From NCBI RefSeq assembly GCF_020447265.1, contig NZ_JAJADR010000015.1, positions 22,504 to 86,503 of the forward strand: DNA of 64,000 bases, read 5' to 3'. The notes beneath the pieces are model-generated. The model did no database searches and had not been told where the DNA came from. It saw only the letters and a list, made by a program, of their open reading frames with translations. The translations under genes and the position numbers were made by a program. Positions 43,502-52,440 of this stretch are shown in pieces. The DNA comes from Hymenobacter lucidus. GTDB taxonomy: Bacteria; Bacteroidota; Bacteroidia; Cytophagales; Hymenobacteraceae. Within the stretch, counting starts at the first letter, position 1; each line of letters begins with the position of its first letter.

Positions 43502-44943
43502 GTGAGTTGGAGTATATCCCTATCGAAGCAGGTCTGATGCAGGTAATCAGCGCCGAAATGGCGTGGCATTACCGCATTGTACCCCGGAGCCAGGAAGCGG
43601 GGAAAGTAGCGTTTTTTGCCGAAGCACCGACGGCGGCCATAGCCGAAGAATTAGAGGTTGTACTGGGGCAGGCGGTGCTTTTACAGGCAGCTTCCAGCGC
43701 GCAGATTGAGCGCACGCTCAACAAATATTTCCGCCGCGCTCAATCCTCTCAGCGCCAAGCCACCCCGCAGGCTGCTACCGTGCGCAGCCCGGCGACGGAA
43801 GACTTCCTCTTTCAGCTCATTGCCGAGGCGCGGCAGTTGGGCAGCAGCGACATTCACATTGAGACCTACGCGGAGAAAGCCCGGGTACGAATCCGGATTG
43901 ACGGGCTCCTGGTGGAGCGCTACCATCTGCCGAAGAGCGAATACCCGGCCCTGATCAATCGGGTGAAGATCATGTCCGGGTTGGATATTGCCGAGAAGCG
44001 GCTGCCCCAGGACGGGCGCATTTTCTTTACGGCCCCGGATCAGCGCCGCTTCGACATCCGGGTGTCAGTACTGCCCACGCTACACGGGGAGAAAGCCGTG
44101 CTGCGCCTGCTCAGCAACGATACGACCAACCTCGATCTGAACACGCTGGGGTTCCACGCCAATGACCTGACCAACTACCTGGAAGGTATCCGCCGACCAA
44201 CAGGCATGGTCTTGATTAGCGGCCCCACCGGCTCCGGCAAAACAACGACCCTGTACGCTACGCTCAAGCTGCTCAATCAGGAAAGCCGCAACATTACCAC
44301 GATCGAAGATCCGATTGAGTACACGCTCGAGGGCATCAACCAGGTCCAGTTGCGCGAAAACATCGGGCTGGATTTCAGCAAGGCCCTGCGCACCTTCCTG
44401 CGGCAAGACCCCAACGTAATCATGGTAGGTGAAATCCGAGACCCGGAAACCGCGACCATGGCCATCAGAGCGTCGCTAACTGGTCACCTGGTGCTGTCTA
44501 CCATTCACACCAACTCGGCCTGGGGCACCGTTGCCCGTCTGGTGGATATGGGCGTGCCGCCCTATCTGGTAGCAACCACGCTCAACACCAGTGTGGCGCA
44601 GCGCCTGCTACGGCTGCTATGCCCACACTGCAAGCGCGAAGAAGAATTCAGTACTAGCCTCTATCCGCGGCGTTTTCATCCCTTTCGCCCCGTTAAAAGT
44701 CATTACCTTGCGGCCGGGTGCGACCTGTGCTATTATACCGGGTATCGTGGTCGTCAAGCCGTCTATGAGGTGATCCCGCTCGATGCCGAATTGGCGGATT
44801 TCCTGAAGAACGAGAATCGCGACGTTTCTTCCCTGCTCCAACAGCGGGGCATTGTATCCTTAGCTGAAAATGCGTTTGCGCTATTCGAGCGCGGTGATAC
44901 CACGCTCGATGAAATTTATCCTCTGTTGTTTGGCACACTTTAG
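43498..44943 (+). CDS. gspE: GspE/PilB-family assembly ATPase
   Basis: The 481-residue protein has the full GspE layout. An N-terminal domain of about 100 residues is followed by the PAS-like entry (DFLFQLIAEARQLGSSDIHI), then Walker A GPTGSGKTTTLYA (K248), the Asp box IEDPIEYTLEGINQVQ, Walker B-type VIMVGEIRDPETA and the His box TGHLVLSTIHTNSA. A four-Cys zinc site (CPHC and CDLC, with YYTGYRGRQAVYEV) sits near the end. It hydrolyses ATP to drive pseudopilus extension through the F platform. It overlaps the genes on both sides. Confidence 0.95.
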   Translation: MSELEYIPIEAGLMQVISAEMAWHYRIVPRSQEAGKVAFFAEAPTAAIAEELEVVLGQAVLLQAASSAQIERTLNKYFRRAQSSQRQATPQAATVRSPATEDFLFQLIAEARQLGSSDIHIETYAEKARVRIRIDGLLVERYHLPKSEYPALINRVKIMSGLDIAEKRLPQDGRIFFTAPDQRRFDIRVSVLPTLHGEKAVLRLLSNDTTNLDLNTLGFHANDLTNYLEGIRRPTGMVLISGPTGSGKTTTLYATLKLLNQESRNITTIEDPIEYTLEGINQVQLRENIGLDFSKALRTFLRQDPNVIMVGEIRDPETATMAIRASLTGHLVLSTIHTNSAWGTVARLVDMGVPPYLVATTLNTSVAQRLLRLLCPHCKREEEFSTSLYPRRFHPFRPVKSHYLAAGCDLCYYTGYRGRQAVYEVIPLDAELADFLKNENRDVSSLLQQRGIVSLAENAFALFERGDTTLDEIYPLLFGTL

Positions 44944-46897
44944 ACTACTCGCTATTTGTACGGCTCTTTTGCTTTGGCTGCTGGCTGCTGGCCCGGGGTG
45001 GGCGCAGCCCTCGAAGCCCAAAGGGGTGGCTGACCGCTTTACGGTCCTAGACAGCCGGCTGCATAGTTTGGCCGACTCAACCGTACGGGGCCTGAACGAG
45101 ACGGCCAACCTATCCATTACCAATGCTCCCATCCAGGAATTTATCCGTGGGCTGGCTTCCACGCATAATCTGAATGTAAGCATCGACCCGGCGCTGCAGG
45201 CCCGGGTCAGCAATAATTTCACGGATGTACGGGTACGGGATCTGCTGCTGTTCCTGGCCCGGGAATATGATCTGGATGTGCGCATCGTCGGCAACATCAT
45301 TTCTTTCTATAAGTATGTGCCCCCCGTGCCGATCAAGGTTTCCCTGCCCTCAAAGAAGTTGCGCTTGGGCTACGACAGCGCGCAGGATCGTTTCAGCAGC
45401 GATTTAGTGAACGACAGTCTGAGCACCTTTGCCAAGCAGGCCACTCAGCTTACCAAGAAAAATATCGTATTGGCACCGGGGCTCGGTTCCCGCACCATAA
45501 GCGGCTACCTGGAGAATATGTCCCTGGCTCAGGGCCTTGATAAGCTGGCCTACGCAAACGGGTTGCGCCTGCTTCGCCCGGATGACAACTCGTTTGTGCT
45601 GCAAGCCATTGAGGCGGCCGACGTCCCGGCGAAGGCCCGCCGGCCCGCCAGTAACGCCTTGGCTTCCGGCACCCTTTCTAATCCCGGGCGCGAGTCATCC
45701 AGTGGAGCCGATATTCGGGTAGCCAGGGGAACCAGCCCGCTGCTGGTGAGCATCGATGCTGAAAATGTACCAATTGGGCAGCTCCTGCACGATGTATCCC
45801 AGGATATGGGCATCAACTATGTCCTTTTTTCCGAGTTAACTGGTACTACAACCATCCGCATCAAGCAGGTCAGCTACGACAATTTTCTGCAGCTGCTCTT
45901 GCAGGGTACCAGCCATACCCACCGCTTCGACAACGGGCTCTATGCCATTGGTAACCGGGCCCTGGAAGGGTTTCGCAATACCCGGGTCATTCGGCTGCAG
46001 TTCCGGCCGGTAGACAAGCTCGATGAGTTTATTCCCACGGAATTGAAAAAAGGGGTCGAAATCAAGCTCTTTAAGGAGCTTAACAGCTTAATTCTTAGCG
46101 GCAGCGCGCCGCAAATCAATGAGATTGCCGAATTCATCAAAGCCATTGACAAACCCGTCGTCAACGTTTTGATTGAGGTAATGGTCGTTGAGCTGCGGCG
46201 CGGGCACAGCGTCCGGACCGGGCTACGGGCATTTCTGGGTGACTCAACCGTGAAAACCGGGGGCGAGGTATTCCCCGGGCTGGATATGACCATAGGTTCG
46301 AAGAGCATCAACTCCGTGCTGGCCAAGCTCGGCGCGAAAGGCCTGGTAAACCTGGGGCGGGTTACCCCTAATTTCTACGTGACACTCCAGGCCCTGGAGC
46401 AGAACAACTATCTGAACCTGCGCTCTACGCCGAAGCTATCCACCTTGAATGGCCACGAGGCCAAGCTTAAGATCGGGCAGTCCGTCTATTACGTAGAGGA
46501 AAATCAGAACATCAGCGGGGGAGTAAGCCCTATCGTGACCAAGACCCAGCAGTTTAAGCAGGTATCGGCCGATCTAGCCATCTCGATCAACCCAATGGTA
46601 TCGGGAGACGACAACATTACCCTGACCATCGACGCTGAGTTCTCGGATTTCATTGACCCGGTTATTCCCAAAGCCCCACCCGGCAATGCAACCCGGCAGT
46701 TTACCTCCATGATCCGGGTAAAAAATGAGGAGATGATTGTTCTGGGAGGCTTGGAAGAAGTTCGCAGGGCCCGGGGTGGCTCCGGCACGCCCATCCTGTC
46801 CCGTATTCCCATTCTCAAATGGATTTTCAGTACCCGTAGTGACGAGAAGCGGACTAATAAGCTAGTCGTGTTTATCAAGCCTACGATTGTCTACTAA
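44912..46897 (+). CDS. gspD: Secretin, GspD/PilQ family
   Basis: The ATG at 44912 (MKFILCCLAHFRLLAICTAL) gives a signal peptide ending GPGWAQ. It lies inside the end of gspE (32-bp overlap). The 661-residue protein has STN/N0-type repeats (ITNAPIQEFIRGLASTHNLN and AENVPIGQLLHDVSQDMGIN), N-domains (VIRLQFRPVDKLDEFIP, ELNSLILSGSAPQINEIAEF) and a secretin channel domain (LRSTPKLSTLNGHEAKLKIG, MIRVKNEEMIVLGGLEE, PILSRIPILKWIFSTR). It forms the outer membrane ring. No pilotin gene is obvious, but the operon lipoprotein at 48672 could fill that role. Confidence 0.95.
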   Translation, partial: KFILCCLAHFRLLAICTALLLWLLAAGPGWAQPSKPKGVADRFTVLDSRLHSLADSTVRGLNETANLSITNAPIQEFIRGLASTHNLNVSIDPALQARVSNNFTDVRVRDLLLFLAREYDLDVRIVGNIISFYKYVPPVPIKVSLPSKKLRLGYDSAQDRFSSDLVNDSLSTFAKQATQLTKKNIVLAPGLGSRTISGYLENMSLAQGLDKLAYANGLRLLRPDDNSFVLQAIEAADVPAKARRPASNALASGTLSNPGRESSSGADIRVARGTSPLLVSIDAENVPIGQLLHDVSQDMGINYVLFSELTGTTTIRIKQVSYDNFLQLLLQGTSHTHRFDNGLYAIGNRALEGFRNTRVIRLQFRPVDKLDEFIPTELKKGVEIKLFKELNSLILSGSAPQINEIAEFIKAIDKPVVNVLIEVMVVELRRGHSVRTGLRAFLGDSTVKTGGEVFPGLDMTIGSKSINSVLAKLGAKGLVNLGRVTPNFYVTLQALEQNNYLNLRSTPKLSTLNGHEAKLKIGQSVYYVEENQNISGGVSPIVTKTQQFKQVSADLAISINPMVSGDDNITLTIDAEFSDFIDPVIPKAPPGNATRQFTSMIRVKNEEMIVLGGLEEVRRARGGSGTPILSRIPILKWIFSTRSDEKRTNKLVVFIKPTIVY

Positions 46898-46907
46898 TCC
46901 CGCAGCC

Positions 46908-48164
46908 ATGCTCGATGAACTGCGCGAACGACTGACCCGACCCCACACCGTGGCCGGCTTGTGCGCGGCCATACTGCCCGACGGGCAGCTGCGCTGGACG
47001 CTCTGTGTGCTGCAGCGCAAAAACAACCTGGTTTCTGTGCTAACGCAAGCACCAGACTTGGCTACCGTAGAAGATGTGCTCGACAGGCTGGGCGATGCCT
47101 CCACTCCGGTTGCCCTGGTTATCACGGGCCGGGGGCTGCTACTGCGTCAACTCCCCACCGATAGAGGGTCGGCTACTACCACCGATCAGGAGTGGGTAAC
47201 CAGCCTGCTGCCCGGGGCGAGTCCGGCGGACTTTTATGTTCAGTATCTGGCCGGCGAATTGGGCGCCCACGTGGCGCTGATCCGCAAAGCTGCCGCTGAA
47301 CAACTGCTCACCCAGGCCCAGCTGCGGGCCTTGTTGGTTATTGACTTAAGCCTGGGCCCTATGCGCTTGCAGACGCTTGCGCCGTTCATGAGCCTAGCTT
47401 CTGGCAACAGCGTCCTCAGCGTCAGCGGCTACGACATTACTTTTAGCCAGCAGGGGCTTGCCTCTGCCGTGCCGAGCACGGTTGATGATCAGGATACGGA
47501 TCCGGTACAGTTGGGAGCGGAAGAGTTACCCGCTGTTATGACCTTGCCCTATGCCGCGGCATTGCATTTGCTGCTCGGGCTTCCTGGCAACGAGGTTGGG
47601 GCGGATCAGGTACGTCTTAATTACCAGGAGTGGCAGCATCGAAAAATATTTCCCGTCGGGTTGTGGGCAGTCCTGTTGACGCTGCTCGTCGTGCTGCTCG
47701 CCAATTTCCTGGCTTTTAGCTACCTGTCCTCCCAAAGCCAGCAGTTGTCGGCCGCCGCCTCAACGGACCAAGTCGCCCTGCGGCGGCTTACTCAGCTACG
47801 TAGCGTTACAGGAGAGCAACAGGCCTTTCTCAAATCAGCCGGCTGGCTGCAGGCCACCCAAGCCAGTATGTATGCGGATCAGTTGGCTCTTTCCCTGCCC
47901 CCCAGGCTTACCTTGCTGACCCTGGATATATACCCCTACAACGCCCGCAGCAGCAGTATGCAGCAGCAGGTGGTGTTCGTGCCGGGTATCCTCCTGATCA
48001 AGGGAAAATGCGAGGATGCGCAGGCGCTGGATACGTGGCTCCAGCGCTTGAACCGCCTACCATGGGTGAAAGCGGTGCGGGACCAGAATTTCAATTACGA
48101 CTACGCCGGCCGTAGCGGCACATTTACGTTCACCATTCACCTGGCTGAGCAGCCCCGACGATGA
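46908..48164 (+). CDS. GspL/PilM-PilN-like assembly protein
   Basis: From the ATG at 46908 the product has 418 residues; a TTG at 46887 inside the previous gene is the alternative. The first ~250 residues are cytoplasmic and resemble a weak PilM/GspL actin-like domain (VAGLCAAILPDGQLRWTLCV, ALLVIDLSLGPMRLQT). A membrane helix follows (VGLWAVLLTLLVVLLANFLA), then a coiled coil and a ferredoxin-like periplasmic domain (LTLDIYPYNARSSS, ILLIKGKCEDAQALDTWLQR) like PilN. It is thus a single-chain L-type protein that links the ATPase to the periplasmic parts. The next gene overlaps by 4 bp. Confidence 0.7.
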   Translation: MLDELRERLTRPHTVAGLCAAILPDGQLRWTLCVLQRKNNLVSVLTQAPDLATVEDVLDRLGDASTPVALVITGRGLLLRQLPTDRGSATTTDQEWVTSLLPGASPADFYVQYLAGELGAHVALIRKAAAEQLLTQAQLRALLVIDLSLGPMRLQTLAPFMSLASGNSVLSVSGYDITFSQQGLASAVPSTVDDQDTDPVQLGAEELPAVMTLPYAAALHLLLGLPGNEVGADQVRLNYQEWQHRKIFPVGLWAVLLTLLVVLLANFLAFSYLSSQSQQLSAAASTDQVALRRLTQLRSVTGEQQAFLKSAGWLQATQASMYADQLALSLPPRLTLLTLDIYPYNARSSSMQQQVVFVPGILLIKGKCEDAQALDTWLQRLNRLPWVKAVRDQNFNYDYAGRSGTFTFTIHLAEQPRR

Positions 48165-48709
48165 AGCCGATAGCCTCCCTGACCTACAAGCGGCGGAATC
48201 AATTACTGCTGCTTGGAGCCGTAGTTTTCTTTGTCTTGGCGTATCAGGTATCCATCCGTCCTACGCTACGCTTATGGCAGGAAAACGAAAGCCAACGAAC
48301 TATGCTGCAGCAGCTACGGAATGCCCCACAGGCCATTCGCCGGCTACAGGCGCAAAAGCAGCAGAATCAATGGCTGATGCGCAGCTTTCAGGTGGATACG
48401 ACCCAGTCAGAGGGACTGGCGTTAAACCGCCTGACCGCTACGTGCCGTCGCTACGGGGTAACCGTTGCCTCTCTGTCGCCGAGTCAGCATACGGTACGCA
48501 ATGGCTATAGCATTGAAACCCGCATCGCTAAGCTACGGGGTTCGTTTCACGGCTTGGTACAAACCGTATATTCCTTGGAATACGTCCAGCCAATTGGGCG
48601 CCTATCTTCCGTGCGCTACGCCCTGGAGGAAGATCGGAAACAACATCGTTCTTTTCTTTACGCCTATCTCTATGTGCAAACAATCGTCCAGGAAAAACCG
48701 GCAGGATAG
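48161..48709 (+). CDS. GspM/PilO-like inner membrane protein
   Basis: The 182-residue protein has a short cytoplasmic start, a membrane helix (LLLLGAVVFFVLAYQVSI), a coiled coil (LRLWQENESQRTMLQQLRNA) and a periplasmic ferredoxin-like domain (GVTVASLSPSQHTV, TRIAKLRGSFHGLVQTVYSL). This is the order seen in M and PilO proteins, which pair with the L/PilN partner encoded just upstream. The assignment comes from this layout and gene order rather than strong residue motifs. Confidence 0.7.
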   Translation: MKPIASLTYKRRNQLLLLGAVVFFVLAYQVSIRPTLRLWQENESQRTMLQQLRNAPQAIRRLQAQKQQNQWLMRSFQVDTTQSEGLALNRLTATCRRYGVTVASLSPSQHTVRNGYSIETRIAKLRGSFHGLVQTVYSLEYVQPIGRLSSVRYALEEDRKQHRSFLYAYLYVQTIVQEKPAG

Positions 48710-49661
48710 TATTCAATGGGTCTGCTTGCTGCTAGCACTGATGACCGGGCTGGCGAGTTGTGATGATATCATCGAGCCTTCCTTGGAGGGGAAGCAGGTC
48801 GTGCTTCTAACTCCGGCAGACAGTAGTACTTCTACGGGTCAGGTGCAGACATTTCGCTGGGAACCGCTTAGTGGGGCCAGCCGCTATCGGATTCAAATTG
48901 CTTCCCCGGGATTTGAAAACCCGGCTGTTTTCTTTCTGGACTCGACAACCACGGCAGCTTCTTTCACGACCTCTTTATCCCCAGGCACTTACCGCTGGCG
49001 CGTGCAGGCCTTCAACTCTGCCTATGCCTCCGCTTACTCAACCCGGCTGCTGCGTGTGGATTCAACCGGCAGCTTAACCGGCCAGACGATTTACCTGCAA
49101 CGGCCAGTTAATCAAACGACTACCAACAGTGTGCAGCAGGTATTTGAATGGACGCCGCTGACCATTGCGCAGCGCTACATCCTGCACCTGACTCCCCACC
49201 CACGGCAAATGGGTATTACCAGTTTCGATACAATCGTTACCAAGGCATCCGTTCCTCTTCGTTTAGCGAAGCGCAGCCAAACATACCGCTGGAAAGTGAC
49301 AGCCTTAAACGCGACCAGTCTGCGGGATTCACCGGAGTTTAGCCTGGATATGGATGTAACGGCCCCCGGTGCACCCCAGTTGGCAACTCCTTTCAGCGGC
49401 GCTGTCTTTAGTACTCAGCCGCTGATGCTGACCTGGACGCGGGCTACTGCGGATGTGCTACAAGACAGTATATACCTCTACCAGGCAGATCAAACTACTT
49501 TGGTTTCAGGATTTCCAAGGTTGGGCAGTGGAACAAGCTTCTCGCTGGCTGTGCCGGCCGTTACGCTCACGCAAGGAACCTACTACTGGTCAGCTCGTTC
49601 CCTGGACAAAGCGGGTAACAGCAGTGTGTTGTCCCCTTTACGACCGTTCACCTTCCAGTGA
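48672..49661 (+). CDS. Fibronectin III-like lipoprotein of the secretion operon
   Basis: I start at the ATG at 48672, which opens MCKQSSRKNRQDSIQW and a lipoprotein signal ending LMTGLASC; it overlaps the previous gene by 38 bp. The 329-residue product has three Ig/fibronectin III-like units, each with FRWEPLSGASRYRIQIAS-type or FEWTPLTIAQRYILHL-type strands and a closing YRWRV or YYWSAR. It would sit on the outer or inner membrane surface facing the periplasm or outside. A structural or pilotin-like role for the secretin is possible, since the machine has no other visible lipoprotein. Confidence 0.6.
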   Translation: MCKQSSRKNRQDSIQWVCLLLALMTGLASCDDIIEPSLEGKQVVLLTPADSSTSTGQVQTFRWEPLSGASRYRIQIASPGFENPAVFFLDSTTTAASFTTSLSPGTYRWRVQAFNSAYASAYSTRLLRVDSTGSLTGQTIYLQRPVNQTTTNSVQQVFEWTPLTIAQRYILHLTPHPRQMGITSFDTIVTKASVPLRLAKRSQTYRWKVTALNATSLRDSPEFSLDMDVTAPGAPQLATPFSGAVFSTQPLMLTWTRATADVLQDSIYLYQADQTTLVSGFPRLGSGTSFSLAVPAVTLTQGTYYWSARSLDKAGNSSVLSPLRPFTFQ

Positions 49662-50212
49662 AAAACAAGCGCTTCCTCTACCTGCTGGTTCCAGCCGTTA
49701 TGCTGATCTGGGGGCTGATCGGCTATCGTATCTGGCAAGCAGTCAATGCCGATACAGAATTATTAATACCCAGTGTTCCCCGACGGCTTCGTCCCGCCGC
49801 TGGTCCTACTGTAGCTAAGCAGTATACCTTATCCCTTGCTTACAGTGACCCTTTTCGTACCAGCGCAGTGCCGGCCCGCCCAAGCACTGGCCCCAGGGAA
49901 AATCCGGAGCAACAGACCCGCCGCGTTAACATGATGCCAAGCACAGCTCCTAAGCAAACTACCCAAATGCCACTTGGACCGGTAGCGGTTTCAGTGCCAA
50001 TGCCAGTTGTTGAGTTTTTGGGAACAATTGAGAATCGCCAGAGTCGTAAACGGATTGTGCTCTTGAACATCAATGGTCGTCAAGCGTCACTGTCAGAGCA
50101 TCAAAGTGAGCAAGGGCTTCAGATAGTAAGGGTATTCAAGGATTCTGTTTGGACAACGTACGGTCGCCAGCATCACACGTATTCCGGGTATAACAGAGAA
50201 ACGAATCAATAA
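49658..50212 (+). CDS. GspC/PilP-like periplasmic linker protein
   Basis: The gene starts with GTG at 49658, overlapping the previous stop by 4 bp (GTGA). The 184-residue protein has an N-terminal membrane anchor (FLYLLVPAVMLIWGLIGYRI), a disordered Pro/Thr-rich linker, and a small beta domain (VVEFLGTIENRQSRKRIVLL, then QGLQIVRVFKDSVWTTYGRQ) like the homology region of GspC or PilP. This domain contacts the secretin and couples inner and outer parts of the machine. It is the last gene of the operon. Confidence 0.75.
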   Translation: MKNKRFLYLLVPAVMLIWGLIGYRIWQAVNADTELLIPSVPRRLRPAAGPTVAKQYTLSLAYSDPFRTSAVPARPSTGPRENPEQQTRRVNMMPSTAPKQTTQMPLGPVAVSVPMPVVEFLGTIENRQSRKRIVLLNINGRQASLSEHQSEQGLQIVRVFKDSVWTTYGRQHHTYSGYNRETNQ

Positions 50213-50286
50213 CAGTTTACTCTAGTGCCGCTCAACTTTTTACTGATCAAAGCCTGCTTATAGCACTCGCACCGGCTTGTACTTAT

Positions 50287-50745
50287 CCGGCCAAAGCGGC
50301 TACCTGGGCCCGGGCCTGAGCACTGGTTGGGGAGCGCAGCCAGCAAATGATCCAGTGGGTCGACAGCGCCATAGAGCGGGCTGCCTTTACACCGCTTAGC
50401 CCCATCCTAGCCAGTTAGGCAACCTTCCTCAGGCGCACTTTGCAGCATACTACTATCTAACAAGGCTGCTGTGGGTCCGATTGGATGGTCCTGCGCAACA
50501 GGTGAAGCAAGTCGTCGACGATCGTCTCGAACCAACGGGCGTTCAGTTCATGGCACAACAGCTGTTACACCGCCAGCCAAGCCAAAACTCCGTGCAGCAA
50601 TTTGCCCCTAGGCACCTTGCCACGCATCAGATACTGCCCAGCGTTAGACAGTGTCCGCAACGAATACTCTCGCTACGGCGCTTCTGCGCTTATCAACGGT
50701 AGACAGGGCGCGGCAAAAGTGCATTCCTCGTCGCTGACATCACTC
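50287..50745 (-). pseudogene. Decayed IS5-family transposase fragment
   Basis: On the minus strand, broken by stops and frame changes, the translation reads DVSDEECTFAAPCLPL, YSLRTLSNAGQYLM, WFETIVDDLLHLLRRTIQSD, LDSSMLQSAPEEG, DGAKRCKGS and AVDPLDHLLAALPNQ. This is the order seen in IS5-type transposases (SDEEW, LRxxxNAxxYxxR, FExxVxDLRxLLR, LDSxxLQS, DGAKRxKGS, VDxLGHLLA). The C-terminal part and terminal repeats are missing. Nothing else is visible in 50213-50805. Confidence 0.6.
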
Positions 50746-50805
50746 GAAAAAATCAGGGAAAGGCTTTCTCGTCCCCGGATGCGCTCAAGTAATCATCAAC
50801 ACGCT

Positions 50806-51222
50806 CTAGCGGGAATACGTGACTTCGCTCTTCTGGTAGTCCCCGTTGGCTTTTGTACTAGTAGGCTCTTCCTCCAAGATTTTCAGCTTATGATCGGTGA
50901 GCTCCGTGATGGTGCCATATACCTTGTTGCGATCTACCAGAATGATCTTACTGCCATCTCGTTTTATTGCTGTGGGAGGGGCAAAGGGTTGGTCATCGAT
51001 ATCAAAGACTTGAAAGCTGGCGTTGGTGTACACTACATATCCCCTTCTATTTTTGTACACGCCTTGAGAAAGACGGCTGCCTGTGCTGGAATACCAGGTA
51101 TCCGTCTGGTCGGTATAGGTCCAGCGGCCTTCCAAGGCAGGTTCTGGAGGAGTGGAATCTTTCTTGCAGGCCACAGTAGCCAGGGTCAGGCAAAACAGGG
51201 ATAAGGAAAGTAAACGGGACAT
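50806..51222 (-). CDS. Lipocalin-like small lipoprotein
   Basis: The ATG at 51222 gives a lipoprotein signal (MSRLLSLSLFCLTLATVAC) followed by KKDSTPPEPALEGRWTYTDQ. The 138-residue product has the LxGxW start and successive beta strands of lipocalin-like Bacteroidota lipoproteins. Its ligand and role are unknown. An upstream ATG at 51273 is possible but would bury the signal peptide. It lies alone between mobile-element remains. Confidence 0.6.
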   Translation of the reverse strand: MSRLLSLSLFCLTLATVACKKDSTPPEPALEGRWTYTDQTDTWYSSTGSRLSQGVYKNRRGYVVYTNASFQVFDIDDQPFAPPTAIKRDGSKIILVDRNKVYGTITELTDHKLKILEEEPTSTKANGDYQKSEVTYSR

Positions 51223-51273
51223 TATAAGAGAAAAAAGGAATGTAAAAGCGCAATGGATATCAGTAATCAACAC

Positions 51274-51657
51274 AACTGATGAATTCCAAAACTACTCCTT
51301 TTCCCGATTCATTAGAACGAAAAGACAGAAATATTTCGATTAATAAATGTGTTTGGGCAAAGTGGCCCTATAGCCGATTAATCTGTCTCAACAGCAGAGC
51401 CAGTCTTATGTGCAGCAGTATTCCGGCGCTAAAAGCAGGATCCTAGATTCAAAGACCTCGTTATACTTGAACTATATGTTACGCAATTTCTATCAGATTC
51501 TACTGGCAGACCAGAGGCTGTTCATGACGTAGTAAGTGTCCCATGTATTGCCATACCAAAGTGGATGTTGTCTCGACCTACTATTTGGTACCCAACCTCT
51601 ATGAAACCCATCTGCCATGTTGGGATCAGCAAGTACTAAAGCGTGGGACTTCTTCCC
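51274..51657. other. Intergenic stretch without recognisable gene
   Basis: The stretch between the lipocalin-like gene and the DUF6794 gene is moderately AT-rich at its left end. I could not support any gene, repeat or terminator in it. Confidence 0.45.
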
Positions 51658-52410
51658 TTAAGGCCGCGCCTGGGAGTAATTTTGGTGCCACCGCAGCCGC
51701 ACCGTATCATTGGTGACGGCGTTGCACCGGTTTACCCGGCCTGTTTTACGGGCGTCGACATAGCGGGTAATCTTCATATCGATGTCATTGCCTACCCACT
51801 GCACCACTTCGCCCTCGAGAAGCGTATGTTCGCCCAGGGATAGCAAGCCGCATTGATAGTCGATGTAGACGCGCAGATACGCACCGGGCGGCAACGCCAT
51901 TTTCTCCATTTCGAGTTGCTGGCGATTGTGGGCCTGTTCTGCAGAGTCCTGCTGCGCCTGTAAGGGGGCCCGATAAACCGGGTCGTTTTTCCAGCGCTGC
52001 TCGTGCGCCGCCGCTGCCTGCCAGTAGGCTTGGTACCGCTGAACCTGTTGGTCGAGTTGCCAGTCCTGCTGGCGCAAGGCTCGGTAATAGGTGGTAAGAA
52101 TGATGCCCGACATGTCGTCCGGGTGATAAACGCCTAACGTGTTGAAGTGCTTGGCCAGTGGGCCACCCCGCCACAGCCCCCAATTATTCCGCATCCACAT
52201 GCCCAGCCCGAAGTGGGCACCAGCGGTAAACTCTTCTTCTGTTTGGGAAACAATGCATTGCTTAAGAGAGTCGCTATGTAGTTTCTGTAGATGACGAACG
52301 GCATCTTCTAAGGTCAGCGGCTGGTACCTTCGGTCGGCTTTCAAGAGAGACTGCCCCAGTGAAGTGGTAACGATGAGAAAGGCGAGTAGGAGAAAGGCGA
52401 AGGACTTCAT
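51658..52410 (-). CDS. DUF6794-like secreted protein
   Basis: The 250-residue protein has a signal peptide (MKSFAFLLLAFLIVTTSLGQ). The following segment has EDAVRHLQKLHSDSLKQCIV, EEEFTAGAHFGLGMWMRNNW and VYHPDDMSGIILTTYYRAL, a motif set I associate with the DUF6794 domain of Bacteroidota. A charged helical region and a beta-rich tail follow. The function of the family is unknown. It sits directly beside an IS1182-type remnant. Confidence 0.6.
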   Translation of the reverse strand: MKSFAFLLLAFLIVTTSLGQSLLKADRRYQPLTLEDAVRHLQKLHSDSLKQCIVSQTEEEFTAGAHFGLGMWMRNNWGLWRGGPLAKHFNTLGVYHPDDMSGIILTTYYRALRQQDWQLDQQVQRYQAYWQAAAAHEQRWKNDPVYRAPLQAQQDSAEQAHNRQQLEMEKMALPPGAYLRVYIDYQCGLLSLGEHTLLEGEVVQWVGNDIDMKITRYVDARKTGRVNRCNAVTNDTVRLRWHQNYSQARP

Positions 52411-52440
52411 AGAAGAAAGAGTATGGTGGCTTCTCTAAGG

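Noticed and set aside
15217..50212. Reading the two operons as gliding or T9SS machinery
   Set aside because: The proteins carry clear secretin, GspE, GspF and prepilin motifs; no Gld, Spr or Por protein is recognisable.
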